Below, in pieces: positions 47,766-60,740 of a stretch of DNA of 64,000 bases. Position 1 is the first letter of the stretch. The number at the start of each line of letters is the position of its first letter. The stretch is from Cyprinodon diabolis (Eukaryota; Chordata; Actinopteri; Cyprinodontiformes; Cyprinodontidae), in the NCBI GenBank assembly GCA_030533445.1, contig JARPUW010000034.1, forward strand, positions 1,054,001 through 1,118,000, read 5' to 3'. The notes below the pieces were generated by a model. It made no database searches. It worked only from the letters and a program-made list of their open reading frames with translations, and had not been told where the DNA came from. The position numbers and the translations under genes are program-made.

Positions 47766-50700
47766 TAGAGCTGAAAACTAACAATATAAAGTAGATTTGA
47801 GCAGATGTTTTTGGTTCCAAGCTTCAAATCAGAAGGTTGAGGCCAAAACGCTCATTTCACAGTGAGATAATGTCATTTTGGCCTCTGGAGTTGTAACAGA
47901 AAAACCATTAATGATACAGCCATGATCTTTTCTGGCAATCACCTAGAGCTGAAAACTAACAATATAAAGTAGATTTGAGCAGATGTTTTTGGTTCCAAGC
48001 TTCAAATCAGAAGGTTGAGGCCAAAACGCTCCTTTCACAGTGAGATAATGCCATTTTGGCCTCTGGAGTTGTAACAGAAAAACCATTAATGATACAGCCA
48101 TGATCTTTTCTGGCAATCATCTAGAGCTGAAAACTAACAATATAAAGTAGATTTGAGCAGATGTTTTTGGTTCCAAGCTTCAAATCAGAAGGTTGAGGCC
48201 AAAACGCTCATTTCACAGTGAGATAATGTCATTTTGGCCTCTGGAGTTGTAACAGAAAAACCATTAATGATACAGCCATGATCTTTTCTGGCAATCATCT
48301 AGAGCTGAAAACTAACAATATAAAGTAGATTTGAGCAGATGTTTTTGGTTCCAAGCTTCAAAACAGAAGTTGAGGCCAAAATGCTCATTTCACAGTGAGA
48401 TAATGCCATTTTGGCCTCTGGAGTTGTAACAGACAAACCATTAATGATACAGCCATAATTTTTTCTGGCAATCATCTAGAGCTGAAAACTAACAATATAA
48501 AGTAGATTTTAGCAGATGTTTTTGGTTCCAAGCTTCAAATCAGAAGGTTGAGGCCAAAACGCTCTTTTCACAGTGAGATAATGCCATTTTGGCCTCTGGA
48601 GTTGTAACAGACAAACCATTAATGATATAGCCATGATCTTTTCTGGCAATCATCTAGAGCTGAAAACTAACAATATAAAGTAGATTTGAGCAGATGTTTT
48701 TGGTTCCAAGCTTCAAATCAGAAGGTTGAGGCCAAAACGCTCATTTCACAGTGAGATAATGTCATTTTGGCCTCTGGAGTTGTAACAGAAAAACCATTAA
48801 TGATACAGCCATGATCTTTTCTGGCAATCACCTAGAGCTGAAAACTAACAATATAAAGTAGATTTGAGCAGATGTTTTTGGTTCCAAGCTTCAAATCAGA
48901 AGGTTGAGGCCAAAACGCTCCTTCCACAGTGAGATAATGCCATTTTGGCCTCTGGAGTTGTAACAGAAAAACCATTAATGATACAGCCATGATCTTTTCT
49001 GGCAATCATGTAGAGCTGAAAACTAACAATATAAAGTAGATTTGAGCAGATGTTTTTGGTTCCAAGCTTCAAATCAGAAGGTTGAGGCCAAAACGCTCAT
49101 TTCACAGTGAGATAATGTCATTTTGGCCTCTGGAGTTGTAACAGAAAAACCATTAATGATACAGCCATGATCTTTTCTGGCAATCATCTAGAGCTGAAAA
49201 CTAACAATATAAAGTAGATTTGAGCAGATGTTTTTGGTTCCAAGCTTCAAAACAGAAGTTGAGGCCAAAATGCTCATTTCACAGTGAGATAATGCCATTT
49301 TGGCCTCTGGAGTTGTAACAGACAAACCATTAATGATACAGCCATAATTTTTTCTGGCAATCATCTAGAGCTGAAAACTAACAATATAAAGTAGATTTTA
49401 GCAGATGTTTTTGGTTCCAAGCTTCAAATCAGAAGGTTGAGGCCAAAACGCTCTTTTCACAGTGAGATAATGCCATTTTGGCCTCTGGAGTTGTAACAGA
49501 CAAACCATTAATGATATAGCCATGATCTTTTCTGGCAATCATCTAGAGCTGAAAACTAACAATATAAAGTAGATTTGAGCAGATGTTTTTGGTTCCAAGC
49601 TTCAAATCAGAAGGTTGAGGCCAAAACGCTCATTTCACAGTGAGATAATGTCATTTTGGCCTCTGGAGTTGTAACAGAAAAACCATTAATGATACAGCCA
49701 TGATCTTTTCTGGCAATCACCTAGAGCTGAAAACTAACAATATAAAGTAGATTTGAGCAGATGTTTTTGGTTCCAAGCTTCAAATCAGAAGGTTGAGGCC
49801 AAAACGCTCATTTCACAGTGAGATAATGTCATTTTGGCCTCTGGAGTTGTAACAGAAAAACCATTAATGATACAGCCATGATCTTTTCTGGCAATCACCT
49901 AGAGCTGAAAACTAACAATATAAAGTAGATTTGAGCAGATGTTTTTGGTTCCAAGCTTCAAATCAGAAGGTTGAGGCCAAAACGCTCCTTTCACAGTGAG
50001 ATAATGCCATTTTGGCCTCTGGAGTTGTAACAGAAAAACCATTAATGATACAGCCATGATCTTTTCTGGCAATCATCTAGAGCTGAAAACTAACAATATA
50101 AAGTAGATTTGAGCAGATGTTTTTGGTTCCAAGCTTCAAATCAGAAGGTTGAGGCCAAAACGCTCATTTCACAGTGAGATAATGTCATTTTGGCCTCTGG
50201 AGTTGTAACAGAAAAACCATTAATGATACAGCCATGATCTTTTCTGGCAATCATCTAGAGCTGAAAACTAACAATATAAAGTAGATTTGAGCAGATGTTT
50301 TTGGTTCCAAGCTTCAAAACAGAAGTTGAGGCCAAAATGCTCATTTCACAGTGAGATAATGCCATTTTGGCCTCTGGAGTTGTAACAGACAAACCATTAA
50401 TGATACAGCCATGATCTTTTCTGGCAATCATCTAGAGCTGAAAACTAACAATATAAAGTAGATTTGAGCAGATGTTTTTGGTTCCAAGCTTCAAATCAGA
50501 AGGTTGAGGCCAAAACGCTCATTTCACAGTGAGATAATGTCATTTTGGCCTCTGGAGTTGTAACAGAAAAACCATTAATGATACAGCCATGATCTTTTCT
50601 GGCAATCATCTAGAGCTGAAAACTAACAATATAAAGTAGATTTGAGCAGATGTTTTTGGTTCCAAGCTTCAAAACAGAAGTTGAGGCCAAAATGCTCATT

Positions 50701-51854
50701 TCACAGTGAGATAATGCCATTTTGGCCTCTGGAGTTGTAACAGACAAACCATTAATGATACAGCCATAATTTTTTCTGGCAATCATCTAGAGCTGAAAAC
50801 TAACAATATAAAGTAGATTTTAGCAGATGTTTTTGGTTCCAAGCTTCAAATCAGAAGGTTGAGGCCAAAACGCTCTTTTCACAGTGAGATAATGCCATTT
50901 TGGCCTCTGGAGTTGTAACAGACAAACCATTAATGATATAGCCATGATCTTTTCTGGCAATCATCTAGAGCTGAAAACTAACAATATAAAGTAGATTTGA
51001 GCAGATGTTTTTGGTTCCAAGCTTCAAATCAGAAGGTTGAGGCCAAAACGCTCATTTCACAGTGAGATAATGTCATTTTGGCCTCTGGAGTTGTAACAGA
51101 AAAACCATTAATGATACAGCCATGATCTTTTCTGGCAATCACCTAGAGCTGAAAACTAACAATATAAAGTAGATTTGAGCAGATGTTTTTGGTTCCAAGC
51201 TTCAAATCAGAAGGTTGAGGCCAAAACGCTCCTTCCACAGTGAGATAATGCCATTTTGGCCTCTGGAGTTGTAACAGAAAAACCATTAATGATACAGCCA
51301 TGATCTTTTCTGGCAATCATCTAGAGCTGAAAACTAACAATATAAAGTAGATTTGAGCAGATGTTTTTGGTTCCAAGCTTCAAATCAGAAGGTTGAGGCC
51401 AAAACGCTCATTTCACAGTGAGATAATGTCATTTTGGCCTCTGGAGTTGTAACAGAAAAACCATTAATGATACAGCCATGATCTTTTCTGGCAATCATCT
51501 AGAGCTGAAAACTAACAATATAAAGTAGATTTGAGCAGATGTTTTTGGTTCCAAGCTTCAAAACAGAAGTTGAGGCCAAAATGCTCATTTCACAGTGAGA
51601 TAATGCCATTTTGGCCTCTGGAGTTGTAACAGACAAACCATTAATGATACAGCCATAATTTTTTCTGGCAATCATCTAGAGCTGAAAACTAACAATATAA
51701 AGTAGATTTTAGCAGATGTTTTTGGTTCCAAGCTTCAAATCAGAAGGTTGAGGCCAAAACGCTCTTTTCACAGTGAGATAATGCCATTTTGGCCTCTGGA
51801 GTTGTAACAGACAAACCATTAATGATACAGCCATGATCTTTTCTGGCAATCATC
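47766..51854 (+). repeat. 5-mer HOR array, 889-bp unit, first block
   Basis: Units a c a' b d (178 x 4 + 177 = 889 bp) start at 47766, 48655 and 50966. Between them, 49544-50965 is an expanded 8-mer (a a c a' b a' b d, 1,422 bp). The 5-mer is made only of the first monomers of the 18-mer in its a' form, so it is a derived, shorter amplification unit. The second unit has a private 'catgtagag' near 49009. Units 2 and 4 (starting 48655 and 50966) share 'ctccttccac'. Confidence 0.88.
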
Positions 51855-52566
51855 TAGAGCTGAAAACTAACAATATAAAGTAGATTTGAGCAGATGTTTT
51901 TGGTTCCAAGCTTCAAATCAGAAGGTTGAGGCCAAAACGCTCATTTCACAGTGAGATAATGTCATTTTGGCCTCTGGAGTTGTAACAGAAAAACCATTAA
52001 TGATACAGCCATGATCTTTTCTGGCAATCACCTAGAGCTGAAAACTAACAATATAAAGTAGATTTGAGCAGATGTTTTTGGTTCCAAGCTTCAAATCAGA
52101 AGGTTGAGGCCAAAACGCTCCTTTCACAGTGAGATAATGCCATTTTGGCCTCTGGAGTTGTAACAGAAAAACCATTAATGATACAGCCATGATCTTTTCT
52201 GGCAATCATCTAGAGCTGAAAACTAACAATATAAAGTAGATTTGAGCAGATGTTTTTGGTTCCAAGCTTCAAATCAGAAGGTTGAGGCCAAAACGCTCAT
52301 TTCACAGTGAGATAATGTCATTTTGGCCTCTGGAGTTGTAACAGAAAAACCATTAATGATACAGCCATGATCTTTTCTGGCAATCACCTAGAGCTGAAAA
52401 CTAACAATATAAAGTAGATTTGAGCAGATGTTTTTGGTTCCAAGCTTCAAATCAGAAGGTTGAGGCCAAAACGCTCCTTTCACAGTGAGATAATGCCATT
52501 TTGGCCTCTGGAGTTGTAACAGAAAAACCATTAATGATACAGCCATGATCTTTTCTGGCAATCATC
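51855..52566 (+). repeat. Run of a-c dimers (2 x 356 bp)
   Basis: After the last 889-bp unit, type a and type c monomers alternate: a 51855, c 52033, a 52211, c 52389, then a third pair at 52567/52745 that opens the next 18-mer. This is the longest pure dimer run in the window. Confidence 0.87.
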
Positions 52567-55500
52567 TAGAGCTGAAAACTAACAATATAAAGTAGATTTG
52601 AGCAGATGTTTTTGGTTCCAAGCTTCAAATCAGAAGGTTGAGGCCAAAACGCTCATTTCACAGTGAGATAATGTCATTTTGGCCTCTGGAGTTGTAACAG
52701 AAAAACCATTAATGATACAGCCATGATCTTTTCTGGCAATCACCTAGAGCTGAAAACTAACAATATAAAGTAGATTTGAGCAGATGTTTTTGGTTCCAAG
52801 CTTCAAATCAGAAGGTTGAGGCCAAAACGCTCCTTTCACAGTGAGATAATGCCATTTTGGCCTCTGGAGTTGTAACAGAAAAACCATTAATGATACAGCC
52901 ATGATCTTTTCTGGCAATCATCTAGAGCTGAAAACTAACAATATAAAGTAGATTTGAGCAGATGTTTTTGGTTCCAAGCTTCAAAACAGAAGTTGAGGCC
53001 AAAATGCTCATTTCACAGTGAGATAATGCCATTTTGGCCTCTGGAGTTGTAACAGACAAACCATTAATGATACAGCCATAATTTTTTCTGGCAATCATCT
53101 AGAGCTGAAAACTAACAATATAAAGTAGATTTTAGCAGATGTTTTTGGTTCCAAGCTTCAAATCAGAAGGTTGAGGCCAAAACGCTCTTTTCACAGTGAG
53201 ATAATGCCATTTTGGCCTCTGGAGTTGTAACAGACAAACCATTAATGATATAGCCATGATCTTTTCTGGCAATCATCTAGAGCTGAAAACTAACAATATA
53301 AAGTAGATTTGAGCAGATGTTTTTGGTTCCAAGCTTCAAATCAGAAGGTTGAGGCCAAAACGCTCTTTTCACAGTGAGATAATGCCATTTTGGCCTCTGG
53401 AGTTGTAACAGATAAACCATTAATGATACAGCCATGATCTTTTCTGGAAATCATCTAGAGCTGAAAACTAACAATATAAAGTAGATTTGAGCAGATGTTT
53501 TTGGTTCCAAGCTTCAAATCAGAAGGTTGAGGCCAAAACGCTCTTTTCACAGTGAGATAATGCCATTTTGGCCTCTGGAGTTGTAACAGACAAACCATTA
53601 ATGATAGAGCCATGATCTTTTCTGGCAATCATCTAGAGCTGAAAACTAACAATATAAAGTAGATTTGAGCAGATGTTTTTGGTTCCAAGCTTCAAAACAG
53701 AAGTTGAGGCCAAAACGCTCATTTCACAGTGAAATAATGCCATTTTGGCCTCTGGAGTTGTAACAGACAAACCATTAATGATACAGCTATGATCTTTTCT
53801 GGCAATCATCTAGAGCTGAAAACTAACAATATAAAGTAGATTTGAGCAGATGTTTTTGGTTCCAAGCTTCAAATCAGAAGGTTGAGGCCAAAACGCTCTT
53901 TTCACAGTGAGATAATGCCATTTTGGCCTCTGGAGTTGTAACAGACAAACCATTAATGATACAGCCATGATCTTTTCTGGCAATCATCTAGAGCTGAAAA
54001 CTAACAATATAAAGTAGATTTGAGCAGATTTTTTTGGTTCCAAGCTTCAAAACAGAAGTTGAGGCCAAAACGCGCATTTCACAGTGAGATAATGCCATTT
54101 TGGCATCTGGAGTTGTAACAGACAAACCATTAATGATACAGCCATGATCTTTTCTGGCAATCATCTAGAGCTGAAAACTAACAATATAAAGTAGATTTGA
54201 GCAGATGTTTTTGGTTCCAAGCTTCAAATCAGACGGTTGAGGCCAAAACGCTCTTTTCACAGTGAGATAATGCCATTTTGGCCTCTGGAGTTGTAACAGA
54301 CAAACCATTAATGATACAGCCATGATCTTTTCTGCCAATCATCTAGAGCTGAAAACTAACAATATAAAGTAGATTTGAGCAGATTTTTTTGGTTCCAAGC
54401 TTCAAAACAGAAGTTGAGGCCAAAACGCGCATTTCACAGTGAGATAATGCCATTTTGGCCTCTGGAGTTGTAACAGACAAACCATTAATAATACAGCCAT
54501 GATCTTTTCTGCCAATCATCTAGAGCTGAAAACTAACAATATAAAGTAGATTTGAGCAGATGTTTTTGGTTCCAAGCTTCAAATCATAAGGTTGAGGCCA
54601 AAACGCTCATTTCACAGTGAGATAATGTCATTTTGGCCTCTGGAGTTGTAACAGAAAAACCATTAATGATACAGCCATGATCTTTTCTGGCAATCATCTA
54701 GAGCTGAAACTAACAATATAAAGTAGATTTGAGCAGATGTTTTTGGTTCCAAGCTTCAAATCAGAAGGTTGAGGCCAAAACGCTCTTTTCACAGTGAGAT
54801 AATGCCATTTTGGCCTCTGGAGTTGTAACAGACAAACCATTAATGATACAGCCATAATCTTTTCTGGCAATCATCTAGAGCTGAAAACTAACAATATAAA
54901 GTAGATTTGAGCAGATGTTTTTGGTTCCAAGCTTCAAAACAGAAGTTGAGGCCAAAACGCTCATTTCACAGTGAGATAATGCCATTTTGGCCTCTGGAGT
55001 TGTAACAGACAAACCATTAATGATACAACCATGATCTTTTCTGGCAATCATCTAGAGCTGAAAACTAACAATATAAAGTAGATTTGAGCAGATGTTTTTG
55101 GTTCCAAGCTTCAAATCAGAAGGTTGAGGCCAAAAAGCTCTTTTCACAGTGAGATAATGCCATTTTGGCCTCTGGAGTTGTAACAGACAAACCATTAATG
55201 ATAGAGCCATGATCTTTTCTGGCAATCATCTAGAGCTGAAAACTAACAATATAAAGTAGATTTGAGCAGATGTTTTTGGTTCCAAGCTTCAAAACAGAAG
55301 TTGAGGCCAAAACGCTCATTTCACAGTGAGATAATGCCATTTTGGCCTCTGGAGTTGTAACAGACAAACCATTAATGATACAGCCATGATCTTTTCTGGC
55401 AATCATCTAGAGCTGAAAACTAACAATATACAGTAGATTTGAGCAGATGTTTTTGGTTCCAAGCTTCAAATCAGAAGGTTGAGGCCAAAACGCTCTTTTC

Positions 55501-55762
55501 ACAGTGAGATAATGCCATTTTGGCCTCTGGAGTTGTAACAGACAAACCATTAATGATACAGCCATGATCTTTTCTGCCAATCATCTAGAGCTGAAAACTA
55601 ACAATATAAAGTAGATTTGAGCAGATTTTTTTGGTTCCAAGCTTCAAAACAGAAGTTGAGGCCAAAACGCGCATTTCACAGTGAGATAATGCCATTTTGG
55701 CCTCTGGAGTTGTAACAGACAAACCATTAATGATACAGCCATGATCTTTTCTGGCAATCATC
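52567..55762 (+). repeat. 18-mer HOR, a c b d e f form (3,196 bp)
   Basis: Order a c b d e f g h i j k l m n o p q r, copy of 43859-47054 at offset 8,708 bp, with the same 'cagataaacc' (53413) and 'taatacagcc' (54490) changes. It differs at l, where 'aggttgagg' replaces 'aggctgagg'. Confidence 0.9.
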
Positions 55763-56651
55763 TAGAGCTGAAAACTAACAATATAAAGTATATTTGAGTA
55801 GATGTTTTTGGTTCCAAGCTTCAAATCAGAAGGTTGAGGCCAAAACGCTCATTTCACAGTGAGATAATGTCATTTTGGCCTCTGGAGTTGTAACAGAAAA
55901 ACCATTAATGATACAGCCATGATCTTTTCTGGCAATCACCTAGAGCTGAAAACTAACAATATAAAGTAGATTTGAGCAGATGTTTTTGGTTCCAAGCTTC
56001 AAATCAGAAGGTTGAGGCCAAAACGCTCCTTTCACAGTGAGATAATGCCATTTTGGCCTCTGGAGTTGTAACAGAAAAACCATTAATGATACAGCCATGA
56101 TCTTTTCTGGCAATCATCTAGAGCTGAAAACTAACAATATAAAGTAGATTTGAGCAGATGTTTTTGGTTCCAAGCTTCAAATCAGAAGGTTGAGGCCAAA
56201 ACGCTCATTTCACAGTGAGATAATGTCATTTTGGCCTCTGGAGTTGTAACAGAAAAACCATTAATGATACAGCCATGATATTTTCTGGCAATCATCTAGA
56301 GCTGAAAACTAACAATATAAAGTAGATTTGAGCAGATGTTTTTGGTTCCAAGCTTCAAAACAGAAGTTGAGGCCAAAATGCTCATTTCACAGTGAGATAA
56401 CGCCATTTTGGCCTCTGGAGTTGTAACAGACAAACCATTAATGATACAGCCATGATCTTTTCTGGAAATCATCTAGAGCTGAAAACTAACAATATAAAGT
56501 AGATTTGAGCAGATGTTTTTGGTTCCAAGCTTCAAATCAGAAGGTTGAGGCCAAAACGCTCTTTTCACAGTGAGATAATGCCATTTTGGCCTCTGGAGTT
56601 GTAACAGACAAACCATTAATGATAGAGCCATGATCTTTTCTGGCAATCATC
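55763..56651 (+). repeat. Five-monomer linker a c a' b/e f (889 bp)
   Basis: Five monomers between an 18-mer and the second 5-mer array. The fourth (56297-56473) starts as type b (class B, 'aaatgctc', 'gataacgcc') and ends as type e ('ctggaaatc'), a hybrid shared with 47411-47587. It is followed by f, the normal successor of e. The equal length to the 889-bp 5-mer is coincidental in composition (f replaces d). Confidence 0.83.
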
Positions 56652-59600
56652 TAGAGCTGAAAACTAACAATATAAAGTAGATTTGAGCAGATGTTTTTGG
56701 TTCCAAGCTTCAAATCAGAAGGTTGAGGCCAAAACGCTCATTTCACAGTGAGATAATGTCATTTTGGCCTCTGGAGTTGTAACAGAAAAACCATTAATGA
56801 TACAGCCATGATCTTTTCTGGCAATCACCTAGAGCTGAAAACTAACAATATAAAGTAGATTTGAGCAGATGTTTTTGGTTCCAAGCTTCAAATCAGAAGG
56901 TTGAGGCCAAAACGCTCCTTTCACAGTGAGATAATGCCATTTTGGCCTCTGGAGTTGTAACAGAAAAACCATTAATGATACAGCCATGATCTTTTCTGGC
57001 AATCATCTAGAGCTGAAAACTAACAATATAAAGTAGATTTGAGCAGATGTTTTTGGTTCCAAGCTTCAAATCAGAAGGTTGAGGCCAAAACGCTCATTTC
57101 ACAGTGAGATAATGTCATTTTGGCCTCTGGAGTTGTAACAGAAAAACCATTAATGATACAGCCATGATCTTTTCTGGCAATCATCTAGAGCTGAAAACTA
57201 ACAATATAAAGTAGATTTGAGCAGATGTTTTTGGTTCCAAGCTTCAAAACAGAAGTTGAGGCCAAAATGCTCATTTCACAGTGAGATAATGCCATTTTGG
57301 CCTCTGGAGTTGTAACAGACAAACCATTAATGATACAGCCATAATTTTTTCTGGCAATCATCTAGAGCTGAAAACTAACAATATAAAGTAGATTTTAGCA
57401 GATGTTTTTGGTTCCAAGCTTCAAATCAGAAGGTTGAGGCCAAAACGCTCTTTTCACAGTGAGATAATGCCATTTTGGCCTCTGGAGTTGTAACAGACAA
57501 ACCATTAATGATATAGCCATGATCTTTTCTGGCAATCATCTAGAGCTGAAAACTAACAATATAAAGTAGATTTGAGCAGATGTTTTTGGTTCCAAGCTTC
57601 AAATCAGAAGGTTGAGGCCAAAACGCTCATTTCACAGTGAGATAATGTCATTTTGGCCTCTGGAGTTGTAACAGAAAAACCATTAATGATACAGCCATGA
57701 TCTTTTCTGGCAATCACCTAGAGCTGAAAACTAACAATATAAAGTAGATTTGAGCAGATGTTTTTGGTTCCAAGCTTCAAATCAGAAGGTTGAGGCCAAA
57801 ACGCTCCTTCCACAGTGAGATAATGCCATTTTGGCCTCTGGAGTTGTAACAGAAAAACCATTAATGATACAGCCATGATCTTTTCTGGCAATCATCTAGA
57901 GCTGAAAACTAACAATATAAAGTAGATTTGAGCAGATGTTTTTGGTTCCAAGCTTCAAATCAGAAGGTTGAGGCCAAAACGCTCATTTCACAGTGAGATA
58001 ATGTCATTTTGGCCTCTGGAGTTGTAACAGAAAAACCATTAATGATACAGCCATGATCTTTTCTGGCAATCATCTAGAGCTGAAAACTAACAATATAAAG
58101 TAGATTTGAGCAGATGTTTTTGGTTCCAAGCTTCAAAACAGAAGTTGAGGCCAAAATGCTCATTTCACAGTGAGATAATGCCATTTTGGCCTCTGGAGTT
58201 GTAACAGACAAACCATTAATGATACAGCCATAATTTTTTCTGGCAATCATCTAGAGCTGAAAACTAACAATATAAAGTAGATTTTAGCAGATGTTTTTGG
58301 TTCCAAGCTTCAAATCAGAAGGTTGAGGCCAAAACGCTCTTTTCACAGTGAGATAATGCCATTTTGGCCTCTGGAGTTGTAACAGACAAACCATTAATGA
58401 TATAGCCATGATCTTTTCTGGCAATCATCTAGAGCTGAAAACTAACAATATAAAGTAGATTTGAGCAGATGTTTTTGGTTCCAAGCTTCAAATCAGAAGG
58501 TTGAGGCCAAAACGCTCATTTCACAGTGAGATAATGTCATTTTGGCCTCTGGAGTTGTAACAGAAAAACCATTAATGATACAGCCATGATCTTTTCTGGC
58601 AATCACCTAGAGCTGAAAACTAACAATATAAAGTAGATTTGAGCAGATGTTTTTGGTTCCAAGCTTCAAATCAGAAGGTTGAGGCCAAAACGCTCATTTC
58701 ACAGTGAGATAATGTCATTTTGGCCTCTGGAGTTGTAACAGAAAAACCATTAATGATACAGCCATGATCTTTTCTGGCAATCACCTAGAGCTGAAAACTA
58801 ACAATATAAAGTAGATTTGAGCAGATGTTTTTGGTTCCAAGCTTCAAATCAGAAGGTTGAGGCCAAAACGCTCCTTTCACAGTGAGATAATGCCATTTTG
58901 GCCTCTGGAGTTGTAACAGAAAAACCATTAATGATACAGCCATGATCTTTTCTGGCAATCATCTAGAGCTGAAAACTAACAATATAAAGTAGATTTGAGC
59001 AGATGTTTTTGGTTCCAAGCTTCAAATCAGAAGGTTGAGGCCAAAACGCTCATTTCACAGTGAGATAATGTCATTTTGGCCTCTGGAGTTGTAACAGAAA
59101 AACCATTAATGATACAGCCATGATCTTTTCTGGCAATCATCTAGAGCTGAAAACTAACAATATAAAGTAGATTTGAGCAGATGTTTTTGGTTCCAAGCTT
59201 CAAAACAGAAGTTGAGGCCAAAATGCTCATTTCACAGTGAGATAATGCCATTTTGGCCTCTGGAGTTGTAACAGACAAACCATTAATGATACAGCCATGA
59301 TCTTTTCTGGCAATCATCTAGAGCTGAAAACTAACAATATAAAGTAGATTTGAGCAGATGTTTTTGGTTCCAAGCTTCAAATCAGAAGGTTGAGGCCAAA
59401 ACGCTCATTTCACAGTGAGATAATGTCATTTTGGCCTCTGGAGTTGTAACAGAAAAACCATTAATGATACAGCCATGATCTTTTCTGGCAATCATCTAGA
59501 GCTGAAAACTAACAATATAAAGTAGATTTGAGCAGATGTTTTTGGTTCCAAGCTTCAAAACAGAAGTTGAGGCCAAAATGCTCATTTCACAGTGAGATAA

Positions 59601-60740
59601 TGCCATTTTGGCCTCTGGAGTTGTAACAGACAAACCATTAATGATACAGCCATAATTTTTTCTGGCAATCATCTAGAGCTGAAAACTAACAATATAAAGT
59701 AGATTTTAGCAGATGTTTTTGGTTCCAAGCTTCAAATCAGAAGGTTGAGGCCAAAACGCTCTTTTCACAGTGAGATAATGCCATTTTGGCCTCTGGAGTT
59801 GTAACAGACAAACCATTAATGATATAGCCATGATCTTTTCTGGCAATCATCTAGAGCTGAAAACTAACAATATAAAGTAGATTTGAGCAGATGTTTTTGG
59901 TTCCAAGCTTCAAATCAGAAGGTTGAGGCCAAAACGCTCATTTCACAGTGAGATAATGTCATTTTGGCCTCTGGAGTTGTAACAGAAAAACCATTAATGA
60001 TACAGCCATGATCTTTTCTGGCAATCACCTAGAGCTGAAAACTAACAATATAAAGTAGATTTGAGCAGATGTTTTTGGTTCCAAGCTTCAAATCAGAAGG
60101 TTGAGGCCAAAACGCTCCTTCCACAGTGAGATAATGCCATTTTGGCCTCTGGAGTTGTAACAGAAAAACCATTAATGATACAGCCATGATCTTTTCTGGC
60201 AATCATCTAGAGCTGAAAACTAACAATATAAAGTAGATTTGAGCAGATGTTTTTGGTTCCAAGCTTCAAATCAGAAGGTTGAGGCCAAAACGCTCATTTC
60301 ACAGTGAGATAATGTCATTTTGGCCTCTGGAGTTGTAACAGAAAAACCATTAATGATACAGCCATGATCTTTTCTGGCAATCATCTAGAGCTGAAAACTA
60401 ACAATATAAAGTAGATTTGAGCAGATGTTTTTGGTTCCAAGCTTCAAAACAGAAGTTGAGGCCAAAATGCTCATTTCACAGTGAGATAATGCCATTTTGG
60501 CCTCTGGAGTTGTAACAGACAAACCATTAATGATACAGCCATAATTTTTTCTGGCAATCATCTAGAGCTGAAAACTAACAATATAAAGTAGATTTTAGCA
60601 GATGTTTTTGGTTCCAAGCTTCAAATCAGAAGGTTGAGGCCAAAACGCTCTTTTCACAGTGAGATAATGCCATTTTGGCCTCTGGAGTTGTAACAGACAA
60701 ACCATTAATGATATAGCCATGATCTTTTCTGGCAATCATC
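56652..60740 (+). repeat. 5-mer HOR array, 889-bp unit, second block
   Basis: Units start at 56652, 57541 and 59852, with the same expanded 8-mer at 58430-59851. This is a copy of 47766-51854 at offset 8,886 bp, so the 5-mer array already existed, 8-mer included, when the larger block was duplicated. Confidence 0.88.

Larger units (their letters stand above)
43503..51854 (+). repeat. 8.4-kb duplicated block, left copy
   Basis: Matches 52211-60740. The offset is 8,708 bp up to about 47.1 kb and 8,886 bp beyond, a difference of exactly one 178-bp monomer. Shared markers: 'cagataaacc' (44705/53413), 'taatacagcc' (45782/54490), 'gtatatttgagtag' (47080/55788), 'gatattttc' (47391/56277), 'ctccttccac' (48921/57807 and 51232/60118). 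A private change in this copy is 'catgtagag' near 49009. The block holds an a-c dimer, one 18-mer and then the 5-mer array. Confidence 0.86.
52211..60740 (+). repeat. 8.5-kb duplicated block, right copy
   Basis: Partner of 43503-51854, one monomer longer because it keeps separate a (55763) and c (55941) monomers where the left copy has a single fused one. The final d monomer differs ('gatatagcc' near 60709 against 'gatacagcc' near 51823), which sets the right limit. Confidence 0.86.
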
